64,000 bases of DNA from contig NZ_JBEHZE010000001.1 in assembly GCF_041058985.1 (NCBI RefSeq), positions 186,001 through 250,000 on the forward strand, read 5' to 3'. Every line of letters begins with the position of its first letter. The stretch's first letter is position 1. The translations under genes were made by a program, and so were the position numbers. The notes under the pieces are model-generated. The model was not told where the DNA came from and did no database searches. It saw nothing but the letters and a program-made list of their open reading frames with translations. Shown piece after piece: positions 43,146-53,106 of the stretch. Origin of the DNA: Hyphococcus lacteus. GTDB taxonomy: Bacteria; Pseudomonadota; Alphaproteobacteria; Caulobacterales; Parvularculaceae.

Positions 43146-43280
43146 TAGCCGGATATATAGTGTGAACTCTTCCATGTCGCGTGGCCTTCCATTTGCCGCG
43201 CGACATAGAGTATGACTAAATCCGGATCTGACAGGTCCGACCAGCCTAACGCGCGGGGGCGCAAACGGGGGGACAAACCT

Positions 43281-44234
43281 GTGACCACATCTTTGAGTGT
43301 AGGCGTGGCCGGTGCCGGTGTATTCGGTGGCCACCACGCATCAAAATACCATGCCCACCCCCATGCGCAGTTAAATGCAATCTTCGACATAGAAGTTGGT
43401 AAGGCCAGCGCTCTCGGTGCACGCTTTAATGCGCCGACATTTTCGGATTTTGACAAACTCCTCAATTCGGGATTGGACGCCCTTGTCATTACGACGCCAG
43501 CAAGTGCCCATTTTGAATTGGCAAAACGCGCCCTTCACGCAGGGCTGCACGTATTTGTCGAAAAACCGATCTCTATTGACCCCAAAGAAGCAGATGCGCT
43601 TATCAAAACCGCTTCTCGCAATCGTCTAGTTTTACAGGTTGGCCATCAGGAACGGTACGTCGCAGCGACGGCTGGTCTATTTGATCGCAAGCACCCCCCC
43701 GTCAAAATTGATTGCATTCGGGGTACAAGCGCGTCCGGTCGTTGTGAAGATGTGTCTGTAATTTATGATTTAATGGTGCATGACATCGATATCGTCCGCA
43801 AACTGACCGGTGCCGATGTCAAAAATGTATACGCAAGCGGTAACACGCACGAAGCCACCGCAGACCTTACATTGTCAAACGATACTATCGTTTCATTGAA
43901 AGCCAGTCGGCGTGCAAATGCGCCGCAGCGCCGTATGACGCTCGTTTATGAGGACGGCATCATCGACTTTGATTTCATCAATCGCGAGATGAACAACACG
44001 ACGCCTGCCGCAATCGGAATCGACTTTGGTCAAAAAACTGGCCCCCTCGCTTTCCGCGATCCGCTTTCTTTTGGTGCAGATGAGTTTATCAATGCTATTA
44101 TCGAAGGCCGCCGTCCCATCGTGACGGGTGAAGATGGACGTGACGCCGTAGCTTGGGCTAAATTAATTGAAAAAACTGCTGGGATTGCCAATACGCAATT
44201 TGAAAGTGATCTTCTTGAAAGACAACGTGCATGA
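43281..44234 (+). CDS. Gfo/Idh/MocA dehydrogenase, candidate UDP-GlcNAc 3-dehydrogenase GnnA
   Basis: 317 residues from a GTG start at 43281 with a GGGGGGAC ribosome site; an ATG at 43212 would add 23 unconserved-looking residues. The Rossmann start is 'VGVAGAGVFGGHHASKYH' and the EKP motif is 'FVEKPISIDPKEADAL'. It overlaps a DegT-type aminotransferase by ATGA. Such pairs make 3-amino sugars: WbpB/WbpE act on UDP-N-acetylglucosaminuronate, while GnnA/GnnB act on UDP-GlcNAc for lipid A with a diaminoglucose backbone. The second reading fits an alphaproteobacterium, but substrate residues cannot be checked by eye. Confidence 0.85.
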   Translation: MTTSLSVGVAGAGVFGGHHASKYHAHPHAQLNAIFDIEVGKASALGARFNAPTFSDFDKLLNSGLDALVITTPASAHFELAKRALHAGLHVFVEKPISIDPKEADALIKTASRNRLVLQVGHQERYVAATAGLFDRKHPPVKIDCIRGTSASGRCEDVSVIYDLMVHDIDIVRKLTGADVKNVYASGNTHEATADLTLSNDTIVSLKASRRANAPQRRMTLVYEDGIIDFDFINREMNNTTPAAIGIDFGQKTGPLAFRDPLSFGADEFINAIIEGRRPIVTGEDGRDAVAWAKLIEKTAGIANTQFESDLLERQRA

Positions 44235-45394
44235 CTAGTGTCATTAACCTGAAGCCTGCATCCCCAAAAAAAATTGACGACATCGCTTTTATTGACCTTG
44301 TGGCTCAACAAAAGCGCATCAGACCTGCGATCGAGAAACGCCTTCAGGCCGTTCTCGATCATGGGCGTTATATTGCCGGCCCGGAAATTGACGAACTAGA
44401 AGATTTACTTTCCGAACGTACTGGCGCGCCGACTGTCATTAGTTGTGCAAGCGGAACTGCGGCTTTGATTATTCCCCTACTCGCGCGTGGCGTGGGGCGC
44501 GGGGATGCCGTTTTCCTTCCAGCATTTACCTATAATGCCACCGCCAACGCTGTGTTATTGTGTGGCGCGACGCCAGTTTTCGTAGATATTGATCCCAACA
44601 CATTCAACATTGACCCTGTTGATTTAGACCACCGAATTGCCGCTGTTCGCGCTGAAGGGAACTTGCGCCCTCGTGCAATAATTCCTGTAGACTTATTTGG
44701 ATCGCCTGCCGATTACCCAGCTATTCACGCCATTGCAAAACGTGATGACCTATTCATTCTTGCTGACGGCGCACAAAGCTTTGGCGGCGAGTTAAGCAAC
44801 ACACAGGTCGGTGCTTTAGCACCTGCGACCGGCACAAGCTTCTTCCCCGGCAAAGCACTCGGTGCCTACGGAGATGCGGGCGCGATCTTCAGTATGAACT
44901 CCCACGACCGCGAACGCTGGGCTTCTATCCGTTGGCATGGCACCGATGACGCCAGAAAAGAATCTGTTCGGGTCGGTTTCAATGGCCGCATGGATAGCTT
45001 TCAGGCCGGTGTTTTGCTCGAAAAACTAGCGATCTTTGACGACGAACTAGCAACCCGCCGACAGATTGCTGGCGTCTATAATGAGCGGCTAAAGTCCGTA
45101 ACGAAGCCTCAGTCACACATTAAAGGGGCCTCATCCGGTTACGGATATTATTCGCTCAGGACAACTAATCGGGATCAGGCCGTCAAGAAACTCAAAAATA
45201 TGGGCGTACCGACAGCAATTTATTACGCAACACCATTACACTTGATGCCTGCCTTTGCCGATTACGCACCGGTGAATGGGCTACCGCAGACTGAACTCGT
45301 TGCCACCGAAATTTTCTCATTACCCATGCACCCCTATTTAAGCGACGCGCAGATTGATCATATCTGTGACTCGGTGCTGGAAATTTGCGGTTAG
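44231..45394 (+). CDS. DegT/DnrJ/EryC1/StrS aminotransferase, candidate GnnB
   Basis: 387 residues. A PLP-dependent nucleotide-sugar aminotransferase: 'FIDLVAQQKRIRPAIEKRL', 'SCASGTAALIIPLLARGVG', 'ILADGAQSFGG' (aspartate to the pyridine nitrogen), and the PLP lysine in 'TSFFPGKALGAYGDAGAIF'. It closely follows the pattern of WbpE/GnnB, which transaminate 3-oxo-sugars using glutamate. It is translationally coupled to the dehydrogenase before it, so the two form a two-step 3-amino-sugar module, probably for lipid A or a surface glycan. Confidence 0.9.
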   Translation: MTSVINLKPASPKKIDDIAFIDLVAQQKRIRPAIEKRLQAVLDHGRYIAGPEIDELEDLLSERTGAPTVISCASGTAALIIPLLARGVGRGDAVFLPAFTYNATANAVLLCGATPVFVDIDPNTFNIDPVDLDHRIAAVRAEGNLRPRAIIPVDLFGSPADYPAIHAIAKRDDLFILADGAQSFGGELSNTQVGALAPATGTSFFPGKALGAYGDAGAIFSMNSHDRERWASIRWHGTDDARKESVRVGFNGRMDSFQAGVLLEKLAIFDDELATRRQIAGVYNERLKSVTKPQSHIKGASSGYGYYSLRTTNRDQAVKKLKNMGVPTAIYYATPLHLMPAFADYAPVNGLPQTELVATEIFSLPMHPYLSDAQIDHICDSVLEICG

Positions 45395-45406
45395 CCCCAA
45401 GATCGT

Positions 45407-47152
45407 TCAGCGTTTTTCGGTATGAGAATACGCTTTGTGTATAAGGTGCTTACCTGCTTCGGGCCCCTCATCAATCTGCGCTAACAAGCGTTCGCGATCC
45501 GTCACGCGGAATTGCTGGATGTAGTCCTCAATCGTATTACTCTCATACCCCATACGCTCTAGCGCCTCACGCGCCATGAGAACGCTTGATTCAAGGGTTT
45601 CACGAACGATCACGTCGGGTCCCAGTTTTCGAAGCTCGATTTCGTGCATCCGGTCATGGGCACAAGCAATGATCGTTACATTTGGCAGACTTGCCCGTAA
45701 CGAAGCCGTTGCATGATTTACCGCCTCTGGGTCATCCATACACAGAATAATTGCTTGAGCGTTCGCGGCGCCCGCATTCATTAACATATCCAACCGCGAC
45801 CCGTCGCCAAAATATACTTTGAAGCCAAAGCGCTCCGCATTACGAATATGTTGTGGGTTGCGATCAATCGCGACAATGTCAACGCCGGAGTTTTGAAGCA
45901 CCTGCGAAACGATCTGTCCCATACGTCCAAACCCGACAATAACCGCATGGTCTCGCCCCGCCTCCGGGCCAGAAAGGTCTTCACCATTATCCTGGCTACC
46001 CTGTGCCACACGGTTTGCGAGGGCGACCAATGCAGGGGTCAGCATCATCGACAACGTAACGATCGCTGACATCAAATTCGCCTGAACATCCGTAAACATC
46101 GCGGAGCCGACACCCAAAGTCACGACAACGAATGAAAATTCCCCACCTTGAGAAAGCGTCGCTGCGGTGCGCAACGCGTTATCTTTCCGGGCACCCATTA
46201 ACTGCGCGAGGACAAATAGAATTGATGCTTTCAGGAAAACCAATCCTGACGCACCACCAAGCACAACCAGCCAGTATTGAAGAATGATACCAAGATCGAG
46301 ACGCATACCAATCGAGATAAAGAACAATCCGAGAAGTAACCCGCGGAACGGTTCGATATCGGTTTCTATTTGATGCTTGAAAGAAGATTCAGAAAGCAAG
46401 ACACCGGCGAGGAATGCACCCAGCGCCATCGAAAGGCCGGCCCAAGCCACCGCCAATGAGGTAAGTGCGACCACTAAAAGTGCTGTAGCGGCAAAAGCCT
46501 CGCGCGAGCCGGACCCGGCCACCAAACGAAAAATCTTATCCAACCCGAATCGGCCAACGATAATCACAACCGCGATTACACCGATAGCTTTTGCGCTGGC
46601 GGCAAGCGCATTTCCATCCGCGCCAACCCCAGCCAAAACGGGCACCGCCGCCAGCAATGGAATGACCGCCAGGTCTTGGAACAACAAAACGGAGAAAGAC
46701 TGCCGCCCATATGCGGTGTTTAGTTCGCCTCGGTCTTTCAACCATTGTAGCGCGAACGCGGTAGAGGAAAATGCGAGAGAAAACCCAGCGATTGCAGCAG
46801 CCTGCACCGGCATGACACCAGCGGCCACAAATAAACAGGCGATAACCACGCCCGTGATGCCCATCTGCGCGGCACCCAATCCAAAAATCTGTTGGCGCAT
46901 AGACCATAAGCGAGAGATTGAAAGCTCAAGTCCGATGACGAACATGAACAATACGACGCCGAGTTCCGCAACGTGAAAAACCCCGTCCTGACGATGCAGC
47001 AAATTCAGCCCATAAGGACCAGCAGCAACGCCAGCGGCAAGATAGCCAAGAATTGAGCCGAGTTTGAAACGGTTAAACAGCGGAACAGCAACAGCGGCAG
47101 CACCAAGATAGGTGGCCGCTTCGATCAAGAAGGCGCTGTCAGTTCCCGCCAT
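45407..47152 (-). CDS. CPA2-type cation/proton antiporter with TrkA-N domain (KefB/KefC-like)
   Basis: 581 residues. About twelve membrane spans (10-385) of the monovalent cation:proton antiporter-2 family are followed by a cytosolic NAD-binding TrkA-N domain starting 'DHAVIVGFGRMGQIVSQVL' (about 405). This is the layout of glutathione-gated potassium efflux proteins KefB and KefC. The C-terminal tail (about 530-581) is charged. It probably exports K+ in exchange for H+ during electrophile or pH stress. It lies 30 bases after argC on the same strand, so it may be co-transcribed with the arginine genes. Confidence 0.93.
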   Translation of the reverse strand: MAGTDSAFLIEAATYLGAAAVAVPLFNRFKLGSILGYLAAGVAAGPYGLNLLHRQDGVFHVAELGVVLFMFVIGLELSISRLWSMRQQIFGLGAAQMGITGVVIACLFVAAGVMPVQAAAIAGFSLAFSSTAFALQWLKDRGELNTAYGRQSFSVLLFQDLAVIPLLAAVPVLAGVGADGNALAASAKAIGVIAVVIIVGRFGLDKIFRLVAGSGSREAFAATALLVVALTSLAVAWAGLSMALGAFLAGVLLSESSFKHQIETDIEPFRGLLLGLFFISIGMRLDLGIILQYWLVVLGGASGLVFLKASILFVLAQLMGARKDNALRTAATLSQGGEFSFVVVTLGVGSAMFTDVQANLMSAIVTLSMMLTPALVALANRVAQGSQDNGEDLSGPEAGRDHAVIVGFGRMGQIVSQVLQNSGVDIVAIDRNPQHIRNAERFGFKVYFGDGSRLDMLMNAGAANAQAIILCMDDPEAVNHATASLRASLPNVTIIACAHDRMHEIELRKLGPDVIVRETLESSVLMAREALERMGYESNTIEDYIQQFRVTDRERLLAQIDEGPEAGKHLIHKAYSHTEKR

Positions 47153-47182
47153 AATATTTCAGATCAAACCCTTCGCTATATG

Positions 47183-48130
47183 CTAAACCAAGCCCTCAGT
47201 TTCATTCAAACCTAGCGCCAGATTGACGTTTTGGATCGCCTGCACGGCCGCCCCTTTTAGGAGGTTATCTTCTGCCGCGACAACGACAGCGCATTTGCCA
47301 TCTTCACTAAGAGTAAAACCACCAATAATCACACCCGTGAGGTTCGTTCCCTCTTTAAGTTCCGGTGCATCACTACGCAAGAAAATCAATGGGTCGTTAC
47401 CAAACTTATCGTCAAACCGCTGCGTTAAATCCGCAAGAGACATCGCTTTCGCGAGGGGGATATGCACGGTAACCATCAGCCCACGGAAAGCTGGGTGAAC
47501 ATGGGGCGAAAATCGTACCTGTGTTCCCAGATGGCGTGTGGCTTCGCGTTCATGCTTATGGCCCGCAAGCGCATATGGCATCAAATTGTCTTTTAAGCGA
47601 TCAACATCATTGCGCGGGCTCGGCGTCGTGCCCGCACCAGAATAACCCGACACGCCAAAAACGGACGGCGTTCCTTCAAGGTCAGGCAATAATGGTGCAA
47701 TCGCCAACTGCATAGCGGTCGCATAGCAGCCCGGATTAGCAATACGTTTAGCGCGGTTGATTTTCGCGCGATTGAGTTCGGGCAAGCCATAAACCCAATT
47801 ATCGTCGAAACGATAATCCGCAGAGAGATCTATTATAATGCGATCCGGCGCAAATTTTTCTAGCGCATCTACATAAGCTTTGCTGGCACCATCGGGCAGC
47901 GCCAGAATCACAACATCTGCGCGGCGTTTGGCGGCTTCTTCAGGACCAAGCGCCTCAAAAACGCATTCGTCTTTGTCCTCTGGCGCTATTTCAGCGACCG
48001 CACGGCCGGCAAATTCCCGACTGACGGCAAAGGCGAGCATCAGTTCAGAATGACCAGCAATCAACCTGATCAATTCGCGACCAGTGTGCCCCCGCGCACC
48101 GACAATCCCAACTAAAAACGGGGTACTCAT
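47183..48130 (-). CDS. argC: N-acetyl-gamma-glutamyl-phosphate reductase
   Basis: 315 residues. It reduces N-acetylglutamyl phosphate to the semialdehyde in arginine synthesis. The dinucleotide loop is 'VGIVGARGHTGRELIRLI' and the catalytic cysteine lies in 'IANPGCYATAMQLA'. 'GVSGYSGAGTTPS' and 'FSPHVHPAFRGLMVTVHIPL' complete the family pattern. It overlaps the upstream NAGS/kinase gene by four bases (ATGA), so these two successive pathway steps are translationally coupled. Confidence 0.95.
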   Translation of the reverse strand: MSTPFLVGIVGARGHTGRELIRLIAGHSELMLAFAVSREFAGRAVAEIAPEDKDECVFEALGPEEAAKRRADVVILALPDGASKAYVDALEKFAPDRIIIDLSADYRFDDNWVYGLPELNRAKINRAKRIANPGCYATAMQLAIAPLLPDLEGTPSVFGVSGYSGAGTTPSPRNDVDRLKDNLMPYALAGHKHEREATRHLGTQVRFSPHVHPAFRGLMVTVHIPLAKAMSLADLTQRFDDKFGNDPLIFLRSDAPELKEGTNLTGVIIGGFTLSEDGKCAVVVAAEDNLLKGAAVQAIQNVNLALGLNETEGLV

Positions 48131-49455
48131 TCTGCGTCATCTCCAATGAAACTTGCTGGCATCGCGGCCACCCGGTCGGCAATCCGCGAGATTCTCGCCC
48201 AGTCTTTCTCACCTTTCCAAAACACTGTCCACGGCCCCGCCTTCACAGATCCGTCAGCGCTATTGTGGTAAAAGCCATTAAACCCATTGGAAGTGCGTGA
48301 CCGCCAGAAAAAATTCGGGTTATTTTTGGTAAAAGCACGCCAAACGGTCCGGGAGAGCCCCTCCCCACGCGCATCCTCAATCACTGCGAACTTATCGAGG
48401 TAAACAAAATCATCGACCTTGGTCAGCAATGCCCCGGCCCGATAACTATCGGACATAATGACCTCATGAACGTCGAGCCCATCCCACCAATCTTTTTTCA
48501 GTGCGCGGCCAAAGGCATTTTCCACAAGGGCAATCGTCCGGTCACGATCAATCGCCGCAATGGTATCATACCTATTGATCGCCTCGCCCATACGAACGAG
48601 CGTGCCAGAGCCACCATGGGTGAAAAGCTCACGGATCAAACCTTCGGGGGTGGTAATCGAAACCGACGTCGACAACGGCGACGCATCAAGCAAGCGTTTT
48701 ATTTCGCTCAATTTCAGGCGCATGCCGCCTTCGACCCATGACGCGTTCATCAGCTTATCATATTCCGATGCCAAATTGATCGAATGCATGATGTCACCAT
48801 GTTTATCAAGCAAGCCACCAACCCCAGTCAGAAAAACGATTTTCATCGGCTGAAGCACTTCGACTAGCGCGCGTGTCGCGCTATCGCCATTAATGTTCAA
48901 GAGCTGGCCACCAGGCGCGATACCCAGGCATGTCAAAATCGGCATCGCACCAGAACGCACAACAGATTGGATCAGCCCCTGTCTTATGGTTGCGGGTTCA
49001 CCGACAAGTCCAAATTTTTCTTTGTCCAGATAATTTGCTTCAATAACCCCCGCGATCACGCCCTCAGCTTCGACCCCCTGTTTACGGACGGCCTCAACCA
49101 GCTTGATGTTCTCGCCGATGAATACATCGCGTGCCACATCAAGCGTTGCCTCGTCAGTGACGCGCAGCCCTTCGACTTTTGGCGTTTTTATCCCGCGCTC
49201 TTTGAGGGCAATATCAAGCTGTGGGCCACCGCCATGCAGCACAATCGGTGTCAGCCCAACTGTATGAAGAAACGCCAACGCGGACGCGGTTTCTTCAAGC
49301 TGTTCTGCGAGGATGGCACCGCCAATTTTGATGACCGCAAAGCGCGACTGATCCACTTCGGAAAATCGCTGCAGATAGGCGCGGATTTCCTTGCCGTCGC
49401 TCATATTTGAAAGCAACTGGACGATCGTCTGGCGTGTGAATTCTGTCTGGGTCAT
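48127..49455 (-). CDS. argB: Bifunctional N-acetylglutamate synthase/kinase (NAGS/K)
   Basis: 442 residues in two domains. The amino acid kinase domain (about 25-285) has 'VIKIGGAILAEQL', 'PIVLHGGGPQLDIAL' and 'LLNINGDSATRALVE'. The C-terminal DUF619-type GNAT acetyltransferase domain (about 290-440) has 'DKFAVIEDARGEGLSRTVWRAF' and 'NGFNGFYHNSADGS'. The same fusion is known from Xanthomonas campestris and Maricaulis maris, where it makes N-acetylglutamate and then phosphorylates it. It is related to vertebrate NAGS. Feedback by arginine is known in the family; residues were not checked. It sits between argF' and argC. Confidence 0.93.
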   Translation of the reverse strand: MTQTEFTRQTIVQLLSNMSDGKEIRAYLQRFSEVDQSRFAVIKIGGAILAEQLEETASALAFLHTVGLTPIVLHGGGPQLDIALKERGIKTPKVEGLRVTDEATLDVARDVFIGENIKLVEAVRKQGVEAEGVIAGVIEANYLDKEKFGLVGEPATIRQGLIQSVVRSGAMPILTCLGIAPGGQLLNINGDSATRALVEVLQPMKIVFLTGVGGLLDKHGDIMHSINLASEYDKLMNASWVEGGMRLKLSEIKRLLDASPLSTSVSITTPEGLIRELFTHGGSGTLVRMGEAINRYDTIAAIDRDRTIALVENAFGRALKKDWWDGLDVHEVIMSDSYRAGALLTKVDDFVYLDKFAVIEDARGEGLSRTVWRAFTKNNPNFFWRSRTSNGFNGFYHNSADGSVKAGPWTVFWKGEKDWARISRIADRVAAMPASFIGDDAE

Positions 49456-49619
49456 TTAAAGTGCGGTCTTTTACAATATTTCGTCCCTGAGGACGGGCCC
49501 TAAAGATAGGCAGTTTCATCCGTAAGCCGGGAGCACAACTACCCTTTAACCGATAGCATGCTTACCAAATTAATCCGACCCGTTCGGCGTCAACCGAATG
49601 GTCAGCATCCAACAGAGCT

Positions 49620-50615
49620 TCATCGGACTACCGCTTTCATAATTGCTTTTTGCACGTGAAGCCGATTTTCCGCTTCATCATAGGCAATACAATTCTGGCT
49701 TTCGAAGACTGCATCCGTCATTTTTACGTTGCGACGCATAGGCAAGCAGTGCGACACCAATGCATCATTGGTCTTCGCCATTTTATCTTCATCAACTATA
49801 AAGTGTTTATACTGGTCGCGAATTGGTTTCTCCGGTTCCCAATTTCCAAAATAAGGAAGCGCGCCCCAGCTTTTTGCATAAACGACTTCTGCGCCATCAT
49901 AGGCAGCGTCAATATCATGAGAGATGGTCAACTCGTGCCCATTCTCGCTAGCATCATGGGTGGCTTGATCGATATAACGCTGATCAAGAATATAATCTTT
50001 AGTCGGACAAAGAAGTGTTGGTTTCATGCCGAACTTTGCTGCGATGACAAGCGCCGAATTCGCCACAGCCGTGTTCAGAGGCTTTGGGTGGTATGTCCAA
50101 GTCAGGACAAACTTTTTACCTTCAAGCGATCCGAGCCGTTCCTGTAGCGCCATAATATGCGCCATTTCCTGACAAGGGTGGGTAATTGTCTCCATGTTGA
50201 CCACGGGCACATCAGCATATTTCGCAAAAGCATTGAGAATTTTGTCTTTGCGATCTTCCTGCCAATCAACGAATTTCGGAAAGGCGCGAATACCGATCAT
50301 ATCGCAATAGCGCGATAGAATCTTGGCCGCTTCTTTCACGTGTTCTTCGGCATCACCATCCATGACGACGCCATCTTCGAACTCAAGTGGCCACATACCG
50401 CCGGACGGAGAAAGTACAACCGCGTGCCCACCGAGCTGTTTCGCGCCCACATCAAATGATGTTCGCGTCCGCAGCGAATTATTCAAAAACAACAGCGCGA
50501 TCGTTTTGCCCTTCAAAGCATCGCCCAAAGGCGCGGCCTTCATGGCTCGGGCATCGTCGATCATGGCTTGCAACTCGGGGCGGGACCAATCCGCTGTGTT
50601 CAAAAAATGTCTCAT
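49620..50615 (-). CDS. argF': N-acetylornithine carbamoyltransferase (AOTCase)
   Basis: 331 residues. Carbamoyl phosphate is bound by 'NNSLRTRTSFDVG' and the 'HPCQEMAHIMALQERLG' loop. The phrase 'FVLTWTYHPKPLNTAVANSA' is characteristic of the acetylornithine-specific enzyme first described in Xanthomonas, unlike ordinary ornithine carbamoyltransferase. It makes N-acetylcitrulline, so arginine synthesis here keeps the acetyl group through this step and needs an acetylcitrulline deacetylase elsewhere. It is first in the argF'-argB-argC run, 164 bases before argB. Confidence 0.9.
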   Translation of the reverse strand: MRHFLNTADWSRPELQAMIDDARAMKAAPLGDALKGKTIALLFLNNSLRTRTSFDVGAKQLGGHAVVLSPSGGMWPLEFEDGVVMDGDAEEHVKEAAKILSRYCDMIGIRAFPKFVDWQEDRKDKILNAFAKYADVPVVNMETITHPCQEMAHIMALQERLGSLEGKKFVLTWTYHPKPLNTAVANSALVIAAKFGMKPTLLCPTKDYILDQRYIDQATHDASENGHELTISHDIDAAYDGAEVVYAKSWGALPYFGNWEPEKPIRDQYKHFIVDEDKMAKTNDALVSHCLPMRRNVKMTDAVFESQNCIAYDEAENRLHVQKAIMKAVVR

Positions 50616-50821
50616 ATGCGCTCTTTACCGACCAAATCGGCTAATTCCAAGCTCCTGCTTTGGGGAAAATGCCTATACACGCAATAGGCGATTCGCGCGT
50701 GACACCGAGCGCCGAAACAGAATAGTTTCCAAATCGTTAACCCGTGACGTGCAGCATGCTGCTAAAGACACGGCCTACTTGTTACTTTTGGCGTATTTTT
50801 ACCGGATCGGTCCGATTTTCC

Positions 50822-53065
50822 ATGGCGGATGAGCCCAAACATATTGATGGCGAAAAACTGGCAGCGCGCATAGATGCGCTCTCGCCCCGTCGTCTCGGGA
50901 TTCTAACTGGTGCGTTTTTAATCGCTTTGGCGACGCTTTTTGTTTTTGAGATGAACGATAAGGCGCTTTTGCGAGAATCAGAGACCCAACTCCGCCTATC
51001 CCAAGCGGCAAGTGATGGGGCTGCAGCGCTTAATATCGCGATCATGACGGGCACTCCAGTGCGCGATGCGCTTAGCGGGGTTGAGCCGGGGGGCTATACA
51101 GCGATGTTCCACCTTTCGACCTCGGGCGACATTCTGACCGCTGAGGGACGCACAGATATGATCGACATCCCTGCGTCTTCGCTCCGGGCATTAAACCTTG
51201 ATGCTTCGACCTCAGCGCGCCTCGACCTGCCAGGCGGTAAAGTCGCAGTAGCTTGGCGGCGGCTGGATAATGGCGATGCTCTTGTGATTGCCGCCCCTGC
51301 GCGGGATATGTTCGACCGCACGCGTGTGTGGGTTCTTTACGCGGTTCTTATGGGCGCAATTACATTGGTAATTGGGTCATTGATGGCCGCGTTCATTCGC
51401 CAAAGCCGCGCAGCCGCAAGCGCCGCACATGCGCTTTCGACCTTGACGGAGTTCAATGCTGCGTTGACTGGTGGTCGCTGTTCACCGTGGTTTTACGACC
51501 ATAAAGAACGCACAGTGCATTTGACCAAATCGTTCTTACAACCTCTTGGGCTCAGCGCGCGAGATCGCAAATTTTCAATGCGTGAAATTTCTGCGCTTGT
51601 TCACCCGCAAGACTTGCGAACGGCCTTGGCTGTTATCTCAGGCGAACCTTCCGGCGTCAGCGAAGGTGTTGTGCGTGTGAGAGAACCCGGTGGCGGTTGG
51701 TCACGGGCCTATTTCCGCACTTCGCCCGAGGCAACCCGCTTCCACCGCGCGGGCGTAGCATTTGACCTTGTGGGGGCATCCACCCTTGCGCCCGGTGCCG
51801 CAATCGCTGAAACGCGCCTGCGCGATGCGATAGAGAGCATTCCCGAAGCATTTGTTTTGTGGGATGCGCAAGGCAAGCTGGCGATCTGGAACAAACGCTT
51901 CACCAGCATTTTCCGTATCCCCGCAAAGGTGTTGAAACCGGGGTTGACCATTGACGAGGTATCCACCTGTGCGGCGGTTGCTGGCGATATTTTGGTGGCG
52001 CATTTCAGCCCGCTAGAAGACGCACAGCAAGAAAACCAAGAGGTTGCTCTGCCCGGCTCTCGATGGGCGCATGTTTCTCGGCGCAAGACCGCCGAAGGCG
52101 GGTATGTTTGTGTGGCAAGCAATGTCACCGATCTCAAACGCCGTGCATGGGCGCAGAAAAAGAAAGAGCGCGAACTTCAGCACACCGTCGAAGATCTGGA
52201 AAATTCACGCAAAGAACTCTCCGAAGCTCTACGCAAATATGAGTTTGAGAAATATCGCGCCGAAGAAGCCAGCCGTTCGAAATCTGAATTCCTGGCAAAT
52301 ATGAGCCATGAGCTACGCACGCCCCTGAACGCGATTAATGGCTTCTCTGAAGTTATGCAATCGGAACTCTATGGCCCGCTTGGCGACAATAAGTACAAAG
52401 AATATGTCACTGACATCCTATCTAGTGGGCGGCACCTACTGGAGTTAATTGACGACATTCTCGACATGTCTAAAATCGAGGCCGGTCGGCTTTCACTTGA
52501 ACCAAAACGCATCGAACTTGAGCGCATTCTCAACGAAAGTGTCCGGCTAGTGGCGAAACGCGCGAGCGACGCTGGCGTTAAACTGACGGCATCTGTGGCC
52601 CATGCGCCTGCGGTTTGGGCGGATCAACGTGCGGTAAAACAGGTTGTATTAAATCTTCTGTCAAACGCGCTGAAATTCACGGGCCGGGGTGGTGAAGTCA
52701 CCTTAACCGCCGAGGCGGACCTTGATGGCGTTACTATCATTGTCGCGGATAGCGGTACTGGCATTACTAAAGAGCAGCTCCATAAACTAGGTGCGCCGTT
52801 TGAATTGGCCGAGAGCCATTTCTCGCGGTCACGTAATGGCTCGGGCCTTGGCCTCGCCTTGTCAAAGTCACTCATGGAAATGCAAGGCGGTATCCTCGCG
52901 TTGGCTAGCCAGCCCGGTCGCGGCACGGTCGCTTGTGCGACCTTCCCTCGTCGCAAAGAGGCCAAGGTTCGCTTGCCGCAATTCGTACGCAAGGAAGCCT
53001 ATGTGCTGACAGGCCGCGAAGCACCGCAACCCATGCAAATCGTCGGTACACAAGCCGCCGAATAA
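50822..53065 (+). CDS. PleC-like membrane sensor histidine kinase with PAS domains
   Basis: 747 residues from ATG 50822; the earlier in-frame ATG gives an unlikely leader. Two membrane spans (about 26-45 and 160-182) flank a periplasmic sensor region. A linker with two PAS-like domains (about 220-310 and 345-450; the second has 'ESIPEAFVLWDAQGKLAIWN') and a coiled coil follow. The HisKA box is 'FLANMSHELRTPLNAINGFS', with 'LYGPLGDNKYKEYVTDILSSG' as in PleC/PdhS kinases. The ATPase core has 'NLLSNALKFTGRGGEV', 'VADSGTGI' and 'GSGLGLALSKSLMEMQGG'. This class controls DivK and the cell cycle in Caulobacter; that role here is inference. Confidence 0.9.
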   Translation: MADEPKHIDGEKLAARIDALSPRRLGILTGAFLIALATLFVFEMNDKALLRESETQLRLSQAASDGAAALNIAIMTGTPVRDALSGVEPGGYTAMFHLSTSGDILTAEGRTDMIDIPASSLRALNLDASTSARLDLPGGKVAVAWRRLDNGDALVIAAPARDMFDRTRVWVLYAVLMGAITLVIGSLMAAFIRQSRAAASAAHALSTLTEFNAALTGGRCSPWFYDHKERTVHLTKSFLQPLGLSARDRKFSMREISALVHPQDLRTALAVISGEPSGVSEGVVRVREPGGGWSRAYFRTSPEATRFHRAGVAFDLVGASTLAPGAAIAETRLRDAIESIPEAFVLWDAQGKLAIWNKRFTSIFRIPAKVLKPGLTIDEVSTCAAVAGDILVAHFSPLEDAQQENQEVALPGSRWAHVSRRKTAEGGYVCVASNVTDLKRRAWAQKKKERELQHTVEDLENSRKELSEALRKYEFEKYRAEEASRSKSEFLANMSHELRTPLNAINGFSEVMQSELYGPLGDNKYKEYVTDILSSGRHLLELIDDILDMSKIEAGRLSLEPKRIELERILNESVRLVAKRASDAGVKLTASVAHAPAVWADQRAVKQVVLNLLSNALKFTGRGGEVTLTAEADLDGVTIIVADSGTGITKEQLHKLGAPFELAESHFSRSRNGSGLGLALSKSLMEMQGGILALASQPGRGTVACATFPRRKEAKVRLPQFVRKEAYVLTGREAPQPMQIVGTQAAE

Positions 53066-53106
53066 AGTCGGGCTGTCGAAATGAGGTCAGCAAGACTTTT
53101 GCGTGT

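Noticed and set aside
46377..46976. Open frame of 199 codons on the plus strand
   Set aside because: Lies fully within the opposite strand of the antiporter gene, with Ala/Thr/Pro-rich shadow composition.
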